DNA of 64,000 nucleotides, taken from positions 87,626 through 151,625 of the forward strand of contig CACOMW010000001.1 of the NCBI GenBank assembly GCA_902628365.1, read 5' to 3'. The notes below the pieces were generated by a model that made no database searches, was not told where the DNA came from, and saw nothing but the letters and a program-made list of their open reading frames with translations. The translations under genes were made by a program, and so were the position numbers. The DNA is from an uncultured Marinoscillum sp. GTDB taxonomy: Bacteria; Bacteroidota; Bacteroidia; Cytophagales; MED-G16. Shown here piece by piece: positions 33,890 through 44,047 of the stretch (position 1 is the stretch's first letter; each line of letters begins with the position of its first letter).

Positions 33890-36733
33890 TTGAAAATTTA
33901 TTTATTCATATTAATTCTTTTTTTAACTTTTTCTTCTAATATATATTCTCAAAAGAAGAAAAATAATAAAAATGAATTTGTCAAATCCACATCATCAGTA
34001 ATTAGAGTTGCTGATTACGAAAAAAGATTAGAATTAGAAAGAAACTCTATAGCTAAAAATATATTTTTTAGAAATATAGGACCCACTGTTATGAGTGGAA
34101 GAGTCGTTGATTTAGCTGTTAATCCAAATGATCCTACCCATTTTTATGTTGCATATGCTTCTGGTGGATTATGGGAAACAAAAAACCATGGAAATACTTT
34201 TACTCCAATTTTTGATAATAAAATAGTCATGACTTTAGGAGATATAGCAGTAGATTGGAAAAATGAAATAATTTATGCAGGTACAGGTGAAAATAATTCT
34301 AGTAGGTCATCTTATTCTGGCGTAGGAATTTTTAAATCTTCTGATAATGGAAAATCCTGGAACCATATAGGTCTCGATGATTCTCATCATATAGGTAGGA
34401 TAATCATTCATCCAGAAAACCCAGATATAATATGGGTAGCAGCCTTAGGACATCTTTATTCTGAAAATGAAGAACGTGGAATTTATAAATCAACCGATGC
34501 TGGAAAAACATGGACAAAAACATTATTTGTTAATAACAGAACAGGAGCGATCGACATTGTAATTGATAAGAAATCTCCAGATATCTTATATGCTTCAATG
34601 TGGGAGAAAGATAGAAAAGCTTGGAATTTTGATGGTTCTGGATTTGGTTCTGGAATATATAAATCCAATGATGGAGGGAATACTTGGAAAGAAATATCAG
34701 GAGCAAAAAGTGGTTTTCCAGATACAAGAGGTACTGGAAGAATAGGTTTAGCAATATCTAATTCAAATTCAAATATTCTTTATGCAATTCTTGATAATCA
34801 GGATAGAAAAGAGAAAAAAAACACTGTAAACGAAGAAGTAATTAATAAAGATATTTTAAGAAATATAACAAATGAAGATTTTTTAAAATTAAAAGATTCT
34901 GATCTTAACTCTTTCTTGAGAGATAATCGTTTTCCTAGAGAATACAATTCTAAGTCAGTTAAAGAATTAGTTAAAAATAATAGTATATCTGCAATTGCAT
35001 TAGTTGAATATTTAGAAGATTCTAACACTTTACTTTATGATACTCCTGTAAAAGGCGCAGAAGTTTATAGGTCAGATGATGGAGGTATTAGTTGGTATAA
35101 AACACATGAAGACTATATAGATAATCTTTTTTATTCATATGGCTACTACTTTGGTGAAATTAGAATAGATGGTTCAAACCCAGATAAAGTATATACAATG
35201 GGAGTACCAATGATCAAGTCAGATGATGGTGGTAAAAATTGGAAATCCATAGATTATCCTAATATGCATGGAGATCACCATGCTCTTTGGGTAAACCCTA
35301 ATAGGACTGGACATATGATTGCAGGTAACGATGGAGGTTTAAATATAACGTATGATGATGGTGAAAACTGGATGAAATATAATAGTACATCGGTTGGTCA
35401 ATTTTATGATATAAATATTGATATGAAAAAACCATATAATGTTTATGGTGGTTTTCAAGATAATGGAGTTTGGATGGGGCCCTCAGATTATGAATCAAGT
35501 ATGAGGTGGCATAGCACTGGTCAATATCCGTGGAAATTTATATTTGGTGGAGATGGGATGCAAACAGAAGTAGATTTTAGAGATAACGAAACTGTATACA
35601 CTGGTTCACAATTTGGAAATTATGCTAGACTAAATACAAGGACCGGAGAAAGAAAAAGAATTACTCCATCACATAAATTAGGAGAAAGGCCATATAGATG
35701 GAATTGGGAAACACCAATATATTTATCAAGACATCAACAAGATATATTATATATGGGGTCTAATAAGTTTCACAGATCATTGGATAAGGGAAATTATTTT
35801 GAAACACTTTCTGGTGATTTAACCAAAGGAGGTATAAAAGGAAATGTTAGCTATGGGACATTAACAACTATTATGGAATCCCCTTTGAAGTTTGGTCTTA
35901 TATATGTTGGAAGTGATGATGGTTTAGTTCATGTAAGTCATGATGGAGGAAATACATGGAAAAATATTTCATCTTCTTTACCTAACAATATGTGGATTAG
36001 TAGTGTATATCCTTCAAAATTTTATCAAAATAGAGTTTATGTATCACTAAATGGATATAGATGGGATAATTTTGATCCTATGATATATGTATCTGATGAT
36101 TATGGTTCGAATTGGAGTAAAATAGGACATAACCTTCCAAAAGAGCCAATTAATGTAATAATAGAGGATTTAGAAAATGAGAAATTAGTATATGTTGGCA
36201 CTGATCATGGAGTGTATGCGTCTTTAGATTATGGTAACAATTTCTTTGCTTTTTCAAATGGCTTATCTAATGCTCCTGTTCATGATTTAGTTCTTCATCC
36301 AAGAGAAAGAGATTTGATTGTAGGAACACATGGACGATCAGTTTATGTAGCTAATATTAAGCATTTACAAATGCTGAGTGAAAAAATTCTTTCAAAGAAT
36401 ATTCATGTTTTTGAATTGGAAAAAATAAAATTTTCGTCAAGATGGGGAAGTAAAGGTTGGGGATCAAACTTCTATACACCTGAAATTCAAATTGTATATT
36501 ATTCTGCTTCTGGTTTACCTGCTAAAATAAATGTTATCCATCAAAATAAAATAATTAAAACTATAGATGCTGATACTTCTTTAGGGTTAAATTTTATTTC
36601 TTATGATTTATCATTTGATAGTAAAGAAGAAAGTTCCAATGATAATGGAGTGCATTATTTAATGAAGGGAGAATATATTATCGAGATTATTCAAAATGAT
36701 AATATTTCAAATGCTAAACTTATTATAAACTAA
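33890..36733 (+). CDS. Secreted BNR/VPS10-like beta-propeller protein (second paralog)
   Basis: This is a 947-residue paralog of the protein encoded at 24902-27490. It begins at a TTG followed at once by a signal peptide ([14 protein letters not shown], cleavage near IYSQ). Asp boxes repeat through the propellers: [60 protein letters not shown] and [12 protein letters not shown]. Between blades, about residues 305-385 form a Lys/Asp-rich helical insertion ([19 protein letters not shown]) that the first paralog lacks. A C-terminal beta domain follows. No T9SS sorting domain is seen. It is 8 bp from the DUF1080 gene downstream. Confidence 0.88.
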   Translation: MKIYLFILILFLTFSSNIYSQKKKNNKNEFVKSTSSVIRVADYEKRLELERNSIAKNIFFRNIGPTVMSGRVVDLAVNPNDPTHFYVAYASGGLWETKNHGNTFTPIFDNKIVMTLGDIAVDWKNEIIYAGTGENNSSRSSYSGVGIFKSSDNGKSWNHIGLDDSHHIGRIIIHPENPDIIWVAALGHLYSENEERGIYKSTDAGKTWTKTLFVNNRTGAIDIVIDKKSPDILYASMWEKDRKAWNFDGSGFGSGIYKSNDGGNTWKEISGAKSGFPDTRGTGRIGLAISNSNSNILYAILDNQDRKEKKNTVNEEVINKDILRNITNEDFLKLKDSDLNSFLRDNRFPREYNSKSVKELVKNNSISAIALVEYLEDSNTLLYDTPVKGAEVYRSDDGGISWYKTHEDYIDNLFYSYGYYFGEIRIDGSNPDKVYTMGVPMIKSDDGGKNWKSIDYPNMHGDHHALWVNPNRTGHMIAGNDGGLNITYDDGENWMKYNSTSVGQFYDINIDMKKPYNVYGGFQDNGVWMGPSDYESSMRWHSTGQYPWKFIFGGDGMQTEVDFRDNETVYTGSQFGNYARLNTRTGERKRITPSHKLGERPYRWNWETPIYLSRHQQDILYMGSNKFHRSLDKGNYFETLSGDLTKGGIKGNVSYGTLTTIMESPLKFGLIYVGSDDGLVHVSHDGGNTWKNISSSLPNNMWISSVYPSKFYQNRVYVSLNGYRWDNFDPMIYVSDDYGSNWSKIGHNLPKEPINVIIEDLENEKLVYVGTDHGVYASLDYGNNFFAFSNGLSNAPVHDLVLHPRERDLIVGTHGRSVYVANIKHLQMLSEKILSKNIHVFELEKIKFSSRWGSKGWGSNFYTPEIQIVYYSASGLPAKINVIHQNKIIKTIDADTSLGLNFISYDLSFDSKEESSNDNGVHYLMKGEYIIEIIQNDNISNAKLIIN

Positions 36734-36741
36734 TTTTTACT

Positions 36742-37653
36742 ATGAATTTTTTTATAAAATTAATTTTTTTACTTTCTTTTCCTTTTATTATATACTCTCA
36801 GAGCCAGTCGGATAATGGTTTGAAAGATAGGGACTCTGCTTTAAATTATGCTTATTATTTAAACTGCAGTGGTGTATTTGAAAAAAAGATAGATGGAATA
36901 ATTTATTTTTTTCCATGTAAAGATGAGGAAGAACTACAAATTAAAAAAATACAAATGCAGGTAAGACCTGAGGTAACAGAAGTATGGGATCCAGAACCAA
37001 AAATAATTACTCCAGGAAATTCATATGGTATGCCTCCTTCGGATGCAATAATTCTATTTGATGGAACTAATCTAGATAGTTGGATTCAAGAAAATGGAGA
37101 ACCTAAATGGAGTTTAAAAGATGACTACATGACCGTCAAGCCTGGTTCTGGTGGTTTGTATACAAAAAAATCATTTGGAGACTGTCAGTTACATATAGAG
37201 TTCAGAACTCCATCGCAGATCAAGGGAGAAGGTCAGGGGAGAGGTAATAGTGGTGTTTATTTTATGCAAGAAATGGGAGCCAAAGGTGACGTCGGTTATG
37301 AGGTGCAGGTACTAGACTCATATGAAAATAGAACTTACTCCAACGGACAAGCATCAAGTATTTACAAACAACATATTCCACTAGTAAATGCTTCAAAAAA
37401 ACCTGGTGAATGGCAGACATATGATATTTTTTTTAAAGCTCCTTTATTTGATGAAAAAGGTAAATTATTAAGACCAGCATATATCACCGTGATACATAAT
37501 GGTGTACTTGTTCAAAATCATGTTCAGATTCAGGGTGCAACAAGGTATATTGGTTATCCTAGCTATAAGAAAGACAATAAAAAAGAGCCTATTATGCTTC
37601 AAGACCATGGGGATTTAGTTAGCTATAGAAATATTTGGATTAGAGAGCTATAA
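36742..37653 (+). CDS. DUF1080 (3-keto-disaccharide hydrolase-like) secreted protein
   Basis: The 303-residue protein has a signal peptide (about 1-20, IIYSQ). The main domain (about 95-303) is the DUF1080 concanavalin-like fold: [89 protein letters not shown], and the end [18 protein letters not shown]. Members include 3-keto-glycoside hydrolases, others bind sugars. It is 8 bp after the BNR/VPS10-like gene and likely transcribed with it, which hints that the propeller protein also deals with glycans. Confidence 0.9.
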   Translation: MNFFIKLIFLLSFPFIIYSQSQSDNGLKDRDSALNYAYYLNCSGVFEKKIDGIIYFFPCKDEEELQIKKIQMQVRPEVTEVWDPEPKIITPGNSYGMPPSDAIILFDGTNLDSWIQENGEPKWSLKDDYMTVKPGSGGLYTKKSFGDCQLHIEFRTPSQIKGEGQGRGNSGVYFMQEMGAKGDVGYEVQVLDSYENRTYSNGQASSIYKQHIPLVNASKKPGEWQTYDIFFKAPLFDEKGKLLRPAYITVIHNGVLVQNHVQIQGATRYIGYPSYKKDNKKEPIMLQDHGDLVSYRNIWIREL

Positions 37654-37707
37654 ATTATTTTTTTTTTATTTTTTTTGTTGATATATTACACATACAAATT
37701 GATGCCT

Positions 37708-38154
37708 ATGAAACTATTTAATTATAAAAACTTTTTTTTCTTTTTTTTAGTTATTCTTATTTCATGTAAGAAAAAAGATGATGAAGTAACACCTGCTGAT
37801 GATCCACTTGATGTTCAAGCAAAAAAGATTGAAGCTTTATGGGATTTAAAAGATGATGCTTCTGCTACAAAAGATGGTTCAGTAGTAGCTGAATTTGCAG
37901 ACTTGACCTTAACTTTTTCTGCTGGATCTAAAGCTGGAGGTAATTTTAATACTTCAAATTCTGCTAATGCAAGTGTATGGCCAAACTCAGGATCTTGGAC
38001 TTTTGATGGCGGAGATAAAAATAAACTGAAAAGAAATGACAATGTAGTGATGACAATTTCACTTACAAATAATGATAATGATCTTAAAGTTTCTTTTAAT
38101 GTTGCTTCTGGAGTTAAACAAGGAAACTGGGTATTTGACTTTGCAAAGAAGTAG
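37708..38154 (+). CDS. Small lipoprotein of unknown function
   Basis: The 148-residue protein has a hydrophobic signal that ends VILISC, a lipobox with Cys near residue 20, followed by a charged linker (KKKDDEVTPADDP). The mature domain is beta-rich: ATKDGSVVAEFADLTLTFSAG, then GSWTFDGGDKNKLKR, VVMTISLTNNDNDLKVSF and GNWVFDF. It may be a small beta-sandwich. I chose the ATG at 37708; ATG at 37702 and a TTG at 37675 are also in frame. It lies tail to tail with hslV, 3 bp apart. No family recognised. Confidence 0.75.
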   Translation: MKLFNYKNFFFFFLVILISCKKKDDEVTPADDPLDVQAKKIEALWDLKDDASATKDGSVVAEFADLTLTFSAGSKAGGNFNTSNSANASVWPNSGSWTFDGGDKNKLKRNDNVVMTISLTNNDNDLKVSFNVASGVKQGNWVFDFAKK

Positions 38155-38157
38155 TTT

Positions 38158-38697
38158 TTAATCTATCGTTTCTAGTATTATATTGTGATTTGTATAAATG
38201 CAAATATCTGCGGCAATAGATAAACTTTTTTTAACCATATCCTTTGCAGTAAGGTTTTTTACATTTTCTTTAAGAGCAATAGCTGCTGATTGAGCATAAT
38301 TACTCCCTGATCCAATTGTGGCAATTTGATTATCAGGTTCCAATACGTCTCCAGTTCCAGATACTATTAATATTTGATTTTTATTTGCAACAATCATCAT
38401 TGCTTCTAACCTTCTTAAGTACCTATCCATTCTCCAATCTTTTGCAAGTTCAATTGCAGATCTTTTCATATTTCCACCATACTTATTGAGTTTTTCTTCA
38501 AATCTATCAATTAAAGTAAATGCATCAGCAGTAGATCCAGCAAAACCAGCAAGAATTTTTCCTTCTTGTAATTTTCTTATTTTTTTCACATTACTTTTTG
38601 CAACAGTATTTCCCATTGTAGCTTGACCATCAGCTCCAATAGCAAGTTGACCGTTATGAATTATTGCACATACGGTAGTAGATTTATATTTTTTCAT
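38158..38697 (-). CDS. hslV: ATP-dependent protease subunit HslV
   Basis: HslV is the peptidase ring of the HslUV (ClpQY) complex, related to proteasome beta subunits. The 179-residue protein starts with a six-residue propeptide MKKYKS, and Thr7 begins the mature TTVCAI sequence as catalytic nucleophile. Further marks are IGADGQATMGNTV, GFAGSTADAFTLI, LAKDWRMDRYLRRLEAMM, ISGTGDVLEP, IGSGSNYAQSAAIAL and ADICIYTN. The length is normal. The unfoldase partner hslU is not in this window. The E2 gene lies 1 bp upstream on the same strand. Confidence 0.96.
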   Translation of the reverse strand: MKKYKSTTVCAIIHNGQLAIGADGQATMGNTVAKSNVKKIRKLQEGKILAGFAGSTADAFTLIDRFEEKLNKYGGNMKRSAIELAKDWRMDRYLRRLEAMMIVANKNQILIVSGTGDVLEPDNQIATIGSGSNYAQSAAIALKENVKNLTAKDMVKKSLSIAADICIYTNHNIILETID

Positions 38698-38698
38698 T

Positions 38699-40033
38699 TT
38701 ATACTAAAATTTTAATTGGGTCTTCTAAAAGTTCTTTTAATGTTTTTAAAAATTTGGCACCAGTAGCACCATCAACTAACCTATGATCACAAGACATAGT
38801 TACTTTCATGATATTTCCAGGAACAATTTCACCATTTTTAACTACAGGCGTATTTTTAATTCCTCCAACCGCTAAAATACATGAATCATTTGGATTGATT
38901 ATAGCAGTAAATTCTTCAATTCCAAACATTCCAAGATTAGAGATAGTAAAAGTATTTCCCTCCCAATCAGATGGTTGTAATTTTTTTTCTTTTGCTTTAT
39001 CAGCAAGATCTTTAACTTCTAATGAAATATGAGTTAAAGTTTTATTATCAGCGAACCTGATAACAGGCACTAAAAGCCCTTCATCAACAGCAACAGCAAC
39101 ACCAATATGAATATGATGGTTTTTTCTAATTTTATTTTCTATTAGGCTTGAATTAACCATAGGATGTTTTCTTAATGCAGAAGCACAAGCTTTTAAAATA
39201 ATATCATTAAATGATATTTTTACTTGAGATGTTTCGTTTATTTTTTTTCTACCCTCAATACAATTATCCATATTTATTTCCATAGTAAGATAAAAATGTG
39301 GTGCAGTAAATTTACTCTCTGATAGTCTTTTTGATATGGTTTTTCTCATTTGACTAAAAGCAATTTCATCATAAGATTCTTCAGCAATAATTTTTGGTAG
39401 ATCAATTTTTTGAGAAGGAATATTAGCGTCTTCTGATGGAATGGATTCTAAATCTTTTTTTATTATTCTTCCTCCTTCTCCAGATCCTTGAATATTTTTT
39501 AAATCAATACCTTTTTCTAATGCAATTTTTTTTGCTAGAGGAGAGGCTTTTGTTCTTCCATTAGATGAAAAATTTTCAGTACTTTTAACTTCTTTTACAG
39601 AATCTGATAAGTCTTTATTAATTTCCTCATTTTTTACTTCTTCAATTTCCTCATTTTTTACTTCTTCAATTTCCTCATTTTTTACTTCTTCTTCTTCTTC
39701 TTTATCAATATTTTCTTCTACTAATGGCTCTTTTTCTTCTTCTTTATGAGATGAATCACTACTTGCTTCATTTAATATCTCAGAGATATCTTCATCTTTT
39801 TCACCAATAATTGCAATGATACCATTAACCGGAACTGATTCTCCGTCTTTAATTCCTATATGTAAAAGTGTTCCATCATCATAAGATTCTAGCTCCATTG
39901 TTGCTTTATCAGTCTCTACCTCTGCTAAAATATCTCCAGATTTGATCTCATCCCCAACCTTTTTTAACCAAGATGCAATTACACCTTCTTCCATCGTATC
40001 ACTCATCTTGGGCATTCTAATTATTTCTGCCAT
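38699..40033 (-). CDS. 2-oxoacid dehydrogenase E2 acyltransferase (probably pyruvate dehydrogenase)
   Basis: This is the core acyltransferase that passes acyl groups from E1 to coenzyme A. The 444-residue protein has a lipoyl domain at the N terminus (EVETDKATMELES with the lipoylated Lys43), an acidic linker with three EEVKNEEI-like repeats (about residues 114-138), a subunit-binding domain (ASPLAKKIALEKGI to GGRIIKKDL), and a catalytic domain from about residue 215 ending with CDHRLVDGATGA, where His and Asp are catalytic. FTISNLGMFGIEEFTAIINP is typical of acetyltransferases of pyruvate dehydrogenase. E1 and E3 genes are not adjacent; a fused E1 lies at 7452-9869. Confidence 0.93.
   Translation of the reverse strand: MAEIIRMPKMSDTMEEGVIASWLKKVGDEIKSGDILAEVETDKATMELESYDDGTLLHIGIKDGESVPVNGIIAIIGEKDEDISEILNEASSDSSHKEEEKEPLVEENIDKEEEEEVKNEEIEEVKNEEIEEVKNEEINKDLSDSVKEVKSTENFSSNGRTKASPLAKKIALEKGIDLKNIQGSGEGGRIIKKDLESIPSEDANIPSQKIDLPKIIAEESYDEIAFSQMRKTISKRLSESKFTAPHFYLTMEINMDNCIEGRKKINETSQVKISFNDIILKACASALRKHPMVNSSLIENKIRKNHHIHIGVAVAVDEGLLVPVIRFADNKTLTHISLEVKDLADKAKEKKLQPSDWEGNTFTISNLGMFGIEEFTAIINPNDSCILAVGGIKNTPVVKNGEIVPGNIMKVTMSCDHRLVDGATGAKFLKTLKELLEDPIKILV
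39620..39691 (-). repeat. Three 24-bp direct repeats in the E2 linker
   Basis: Three copies of a 24-bp unit (39620-39643, 39644-39667, 39668-39691), nearly or fully identical, encode tandem Glu/Val/Lys/Asn/Ile octapeptides in the flexible linker after the lipoyl domain. The unit length keeps the frame, so copy number can vary without breaking the gene. Confidence 0.9.
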
Positions 40034-40113
40034 AAAGTTTTATATAATATATCAAATTTAATTCCAAAATTTAAAATAAAGGATTTAAGATAAGAAAATA
40101 TTAATTTTAAGTT

Positions 40114-40812
40114 ATGATTGATAGATATGTTATAGAATACAATTTGGATTTGATAAGTAAAATAATTAATTCTGAAAAAGTAGATTCATTTGATTCACAA
40201 TACAATGCAGCTCCTACAAAATTAATGCCAATTGTTTCAATTAAATCTCCAAATAAAATTGATCTAGTTCATTGGGGTGCATCATCAGATTATGCAAAAA
40301 AAAAACCATTAGCCGAGAAGTTAATTAGTTTAGACTTATCTACTTTTTCTAAAAGTAATATGCACTACAATCTTTTAATGTCTCAAAGGTGCATTATTTT
40401 ATGTAATGGATTTTATTTGTGGAAAAAAATCTCAAAAAGTGAAAGAACACCTTATTATTTTAATTTTATTAAAAACAAAATTATGTTATGCGTTGGAATA
40501 AAAGATAGGTATGAGGATTTTGAAGGAAACTCTTTTGATTATTTCTCTTTTATATCTAAAAAATCTAATAATGAATGGAAAGAATTTTCTGATAATATTC
40601 CAATAGTTCTCGACTTTGATAATTTAAATAAATGGTTTGATAAAAGTAAAAGATTTGATGAAATTTTAGATTTAATTTATCAACCAGATATTTCATCTTT
40701 TAATTATTATACTGTATCTCCATTTATTACAGATTTATCAAATAATGATAAGAAACTGATAAATCCAAAAAGTACTTCAAATCAATATGGTAATTATAGT
40801 CTTTTTGATTGA
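40114..40812 (+). CDS. Degenerate SRAP (YedK/HMCES-like) protein lacking catalytic residues
   Basis: The 232-residue protein has the layout of the SOS-response-associated peptidase family, which normally protects abasic sites by crosslinking through Cys2. Conserved framework is present: MIDRY at the start (family: MCGRY, so Arg4 is kept), YNAAPT (about 30-35), HWG (53-55), RCIILCNGFYLWKK (family: RRCLIPADGFYEWK), IPIVL and YYTVSPFI near the end. But Cys2 is Ile, the FYEW Glu is Leu102, the Asn of NARxET is not found, and the His of IHxRMP is Ser159. It is therefore probably not an active crosslinker. It stands as a single gene upstream of fabH. Confidence 0.8.
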   Translation: MIDRYVIEYNLDLISKIINSEKVDSFDSQYNAAPTKLMPIVSIKSPNKIDLVHWGASSDYAKKKPLAEKLISLDLSTFSKSNMHYNLLMSQRCIILCNGFYLWKKISKSERTPYYFNFIKNKIMLCVGIKDRYEDFEGNSFDYFSFISKKSNNEWKEFSDNIPIVLDFDNLNKWFDKSKRFDEILDLIYQPDISSFNYYTVSPFITDLSNNDKKLINPKSTSNQYGNYSLFD

Positions 40813-40853
40813 TTCTAATTAATCATAAAATTTGATTATAATTACTAAATAAT

Positions 40854-41861
40854 ATGAAAACATCTATAATTAAAGGTATAGGTTACTATGTGCCTGAAAA
40901 CATAGTAAAAAATAAAGATTTAGAAAAAATCATGGATACATCTGATGAATGGATTCAAGAAAGGACTGGAATTAGAGAAAGAAGATGGGTTTTAGAAAAT
41001 AGTGATGAATCTACTTCTTCTATGGGAACAGAAGCTGCTAAAAAAGCAATCGATAATGCAGGTATATCACCTGATCAAATTGATTTTATCATTTTTGCTA
41101 CTTTAAGTCCGGATTATTTTTTTCCAGGATCTGGTGTTTTAATTCAAAGAAATTTAGGTTTAAAAGAAGTTGGTGCTTTAGATATTAGGAACCAATGTTC
41201 AGGTTTTATTTATGCTCTTTCTACAGCAGATCAATATATTAAATCAGGAATGTATAAAAATATACTTATTGTTGGATCTGAACTCCATTCAGGTGGACTT
41301 GAAAAATCTACAAGAGGAAGAAATGTTTCAGTCATATTTGGTGATGGAGCAGGCGCAGTAATTCTTCAAGCATCAGATGATTTAGAAAAAGGAATAATGT
41401 CTACTCACCTCCATTCAGAAGGTAAATATGCTGAAGAACTTGCTGTAATTAGTCCAGCAACAAAAAAATGGATTAATAAATTAGTTGAAGATCCTGATGA
41501 AGACGGATCAAGTTATGCTCCATATATGAATGGTAATTTTGTTTTTAAAAATGCTGTAGTAAGATTTATGGAAGTAATTAATGAAGCTCTTGTCAAAAAC
41601 AATTTAACTAAAGAAGATATTGATTTGTTGATACCTCATCAAGCAAATTTAAGAATCAGTCAATTTGTACAAAAACAACTTGCATTGCCTAATGAAAAAG
41701 TTTACAATAATATTATGAAATATGGAAATACTACTGCGGCATCAATTCCAATAGCTTTAGCTGAAGCAATTGAAAAAGGTATGCTTAATGATGGAGATAT
41801 TTTATGTTTAGCTGCTTTTGGTTCAGGTTTTACATGGGGTTCAGCATTAATTAGATGGTAA
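40854..41861 (+). CDS. fabH: Beta-ketoacyl-ACP synthase III (FabH family)
   Basis: FabH-type enzymes condense acyl-CoA with malonyl-ACP to start fatty-acid chains. The 335-residue length is normal. The catalytic triad is visible: Cys115 in IRNQCSGFIYAL, His262 in LIPHQANLRI and Asn292 in YGNTTAASIPIAL. ERTGIRERRW and GDGAGAVILQ are also standard. The insertion KWINKLVEDPDEDGSSYAPYM before the final domain is seen in Bacteroidota homologs that may use other acyl groups, so a role in a special lipid pathway is possible. No other fatty-acid genes flank it. The stop overlaps the next start. Confidence 0.93.
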   Translation: MKTSIIKGIGYYVPENIVKNKDLEKIMDTSDEWIQERTGIRERRWVLENSDESTSSMGTEAAKKAIDNAGISPDQIDFIIFATLSPDYFFPGSGVLIQRNLGLKEVGALDIRNQCSGFIYALSTADQYIKSGMYKNILIVGSELHSGGLEKSTRGRNVSVIFGDGAGAVILQASDDLEKGIMSTHLHSEGKYAEELAVISPATKKWINKLVEDPDEDGSSYAPYMNGNFVFKNAVVRFMEVINEALVKNNLTKEDIDLLIPHQANLRISQFVQKQLALPNEKVYNNIMKYGNTTAASIPIALAEAIEKGMLNDGDILCLAAFGSGFTWGSALIRW

Positions 41862-43354
41862 TGAATAAGTATATCATTTATTTGATATTTTTTTTTTTTA
41901 ACTTTTTTCCTCTCTTAACATTTTCTCAGAAAATATTTATTCCTATTTCTGATCCTTATGTAGTAAGTATATATACTAAAGGAAACAAAGATGTTGATGG
42001 TAATTATGTTTCAAAAGATTCTTTAGGAAATATAATTATATCAGGTAAATTCAATGGCATAGCTCCTGAAGGTGAGTGGATTATATACTTTAAAAATGGT
42101 AGGAAAAAAGCAAATTATTTTTATAATGATGGAAAATTAAATGGAGAATTTGTAGAATATTATTGGAATGGTAATATCAAAATTAAGGGATTATATGCTA
42201 ATAATAAACCTTCTCTTATTTGGAAAACTTTTTTTCTTGATGGATCATTGGAGTCAACAGGACAAATGTTTGAAGGGAAAAAGTTCAACGAATGGAATGA
42301 ATACCATTTAAATGGAAGAATGAGTATAATATCAAATTATAACAACCAAGGTCAATTAAATGGTAATTATTATAAATACGATAATAATGGTAGAATTATT
42401 TACTCAGCAACTTATTTTCAAGATAAATTGGATGGCGCATATAAGGAATATTATTTAGATGGTGAGGTCGCTCTTCAAGGCAATTATAAAATGGGATTAA
42501 AGAATGGACTTTGGAAAGAATTTACAATTTGGAAAAAGTTATCTTTTGTAAAAGAATATAAAGATGATAAACCTCATTCAACGTGGAAGTATTATTATAA
42601 TAATCAAAAAACTCAGAAAATAGAATCATATAATCAAGGACTTAAAAATGGTAATTTTATCGAATTTTATGAAACTGGTAATGTTTCAAAATCTTATTAT
42701 TATAAAAATGATTTATTAGATAGTGCATATTATGAATTTCTTCCTGATGGATCCATTAGTGTTGAAGGATATTTTAATCATGGACTAAAAAATGGTGAAT
42801 GGGCCACTTTTACAGAAGAAGGCAAATTATTTTCAATAGGATTTTACTCAAATGATTATAAAAATGGTGTTTGGAAGTACTTTTTTAAATCTGGATATAT
42901 GAAGTCTGAAGGCATTTATTCTACAGGATTTAAAAATGGTCAATGGATTTTTTTTTATGAGAACAAAAATATTGATGAAATTGGCAGTTATTATAATGAT
43001 TTAAAAGATGGCTTATGGGGTAGATTTTATCCAGATGGAAAGTTAAAACAAGAAGAAATGTATGTAAAAGGAAAATTAATTTCTATATCAGAATACTATT
43101 TGGATAATGGTAAAATAGCTGATAAAGGTAATTTTGAAAATGGTAATGGAGATGTGTTTGATTATTATGAAGATGGAAAAGTATTTTCAATTAAAAAATA
43201 CAATAATGGATTTTTAAATGGAAAATCTGTTTTTTATCATTTAAATGGTAAAATTGCTGAGGTAGGTAATTATGAAAATAATATTAGAGTAGGGATTTGG
43301 AAAAAATATAATAAAAAAGGTCTGGAAATATCTCAAGATAGTTATGATAAATAA
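41861..43354 (+). CDS. Exported YwqK/MORN-like repeat protein
   Basis: This 497-residue protein has a signal peptide (about 1-22, LLTFSQ) followed by tandem repeats of about 23 residues throughout, of the form 'G.Y..G.KNG.W..Y...G' (for example YKMGLKNGLWKEF, FNHGLKNGEWATF, YSTGFKNGQWIFF, YYNDLKDGLWGRF). These are the MORN-like repeats of the YwqK antitoxin-type family, which form an open beta-sheet. I chose the ATG that overlaps the fabH stop (TAATG); another ATG lies six bases upstream. It overlaps cmk by 11 bp. Function is unknown; the fold suggests a binding or scaffold role in the envelope. Confidence 0.85.
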   Translation: MNKYIIYLIFFFFNFFPLLTFSQKIFIPISDPYVVSIYTKGNKDVDGNYVSKDSLGNIIISGKFNGIAPEGEWIIYFKNGRKKANYFYNDGKLNGEFVEYYWNGNIKIKGLYANNKPSLIWKTFFLDGSLESTGQMFEGKKFNEWNEYHLNGRMSIISNYNNQGQLNGNYYKYDNNGRIIYSATYFQDKLDGAYKEYYLDGEVALQGNYKMGLKNGLWKEFTIWKKLSFVKEYKDDKPHSTWKYYYNNQKTQKIESYNQGLKNGNFIEFYETGNVSKSYYYKNDLLDSAYYEFLPDGSISVEGYFNHGLKNGEWATFTEEGKLFSIGFYSNDYKNGVWKYFFKSGYMKSEGIYSTGFKNGQWIFFYENKNIDEIGSYYNDLKDGLWGRFYPDGKLKQEEMYVKGKLISISEYYLDNGKIADKGNFENGNGDVFDYYEDGKVFSIKKYNNGFLNGKSVFYHLNGKIAEVGNYENNIRVGIWKKYNKKGLEISQDSYDK

Positions 43355-44027
43355 AAAGATAATTATTGCAATTGATGGTTTGTCTGGTTCTGGTAAAAGT
43401 TCAACTGCCAAATTATTAGCTAAAGAAATGAATTATAAGTATTTAGATTCTGGCGCAATGTATAGGGCTGTAACCTTATATATTATTGAAAACTCAATTG
43501 ATTATAAAAATTTAAAAATGCTAAAAACTATTTTAGATAAGATCGAATTAGAATTCATAAAGGATGATATGTCAGGTTTTTATCAAATACATTTAAATAA
43601 TAAGAATGTTGAAAAAAAGATTAGATCAAAGAAAGTATCAGAACTAGTTAGTGAAATAAGTAAAATTTCCATAATAAGAAAAAAACTAGTTCAAATGCAA
43701 AGAACTATAGGTAATAAGAAGGGGATAGTTATGGAAGGTAGAGATATTGGAACTGTAGTGTTTCCTAGAGCTGAATTAAAAATTTTTATGAAGGCTGATT
43801 TAGATATTCGTGCGAAAAGAAGATTTAATGAGTTTGAAAAATTGGGTAAAAAAATATCATTAGAAGAGGTGAAATCAAACTTAACTGATAGAGATAATAA
43901 AGATTCAAACAGAGAGGATAGTCCACTAAAGGTAACTTCTGATTCTTTAATTTTGGATACTACTTTAATTTCATTAGAAGAGCAAATAGAATTCATAAAA
44001 AAAGAAGCAAAAAAAATAACAAATTAA
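43344..44027 (+). CDS. cmk: Cytidylate kinase
   Basis: Cmk phosphorylates CMP and dCMP to the diphosphates. The 227-residue protein begins with IIIAIDGLSGSGKSSTAKLLA, the P-loop with Lys18, followed by YLDSGAMYRAVTLYI (CMP binding), KVSELVSEISKISIIRKKLVQMQR, GIVMEGRDIGTVVFPRAELKIFM and the LID region NLTDRDNKDSNREDSPLK. Length is typical. The start lies 11 bp inside the end of the repeat-protein gene, so fabH, the repeat protein and cmk read as one operon. A promoter follows for nqr. Confidence 0.95.
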   Translation: MINKKIIIAIDGLSGSGKSSTAKLLAKEMNYKYLDSGAMYRAVTLYIIENSIDYKNLKMLKTILDKIELEFIKDDMSGFYQIHLNNKNVEKKIRSKKVSELVSEISKISIIRKKLVQMQRTIGNKKGIVMEGRDIGTVVFPRAELKIFMKADLDIRAKRRFNEFEKLGKKISLEEVKSNLTDRDNKDSNREDSPLKVTSDSLILDTTLISLEEQIEFIKKEAKKITN

Positions 44028-44047
44028 TTTTTTAAAAATCATATTAT

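Noticed and set aside
39620..39691. Short direct repeats considered as a CRISPR array
   Set aside because: The units are adjacent with no spacers and lie in frame inside the E2 coding sequence.
40114..40128. Possible frameshift that would restore an MCGR start in the SRAP gene
   Set aside because: MIDRY aligns codon by codon with MCGRY and the downstream framework is in the same frame, so a simple frameshift does not restore Cys2.
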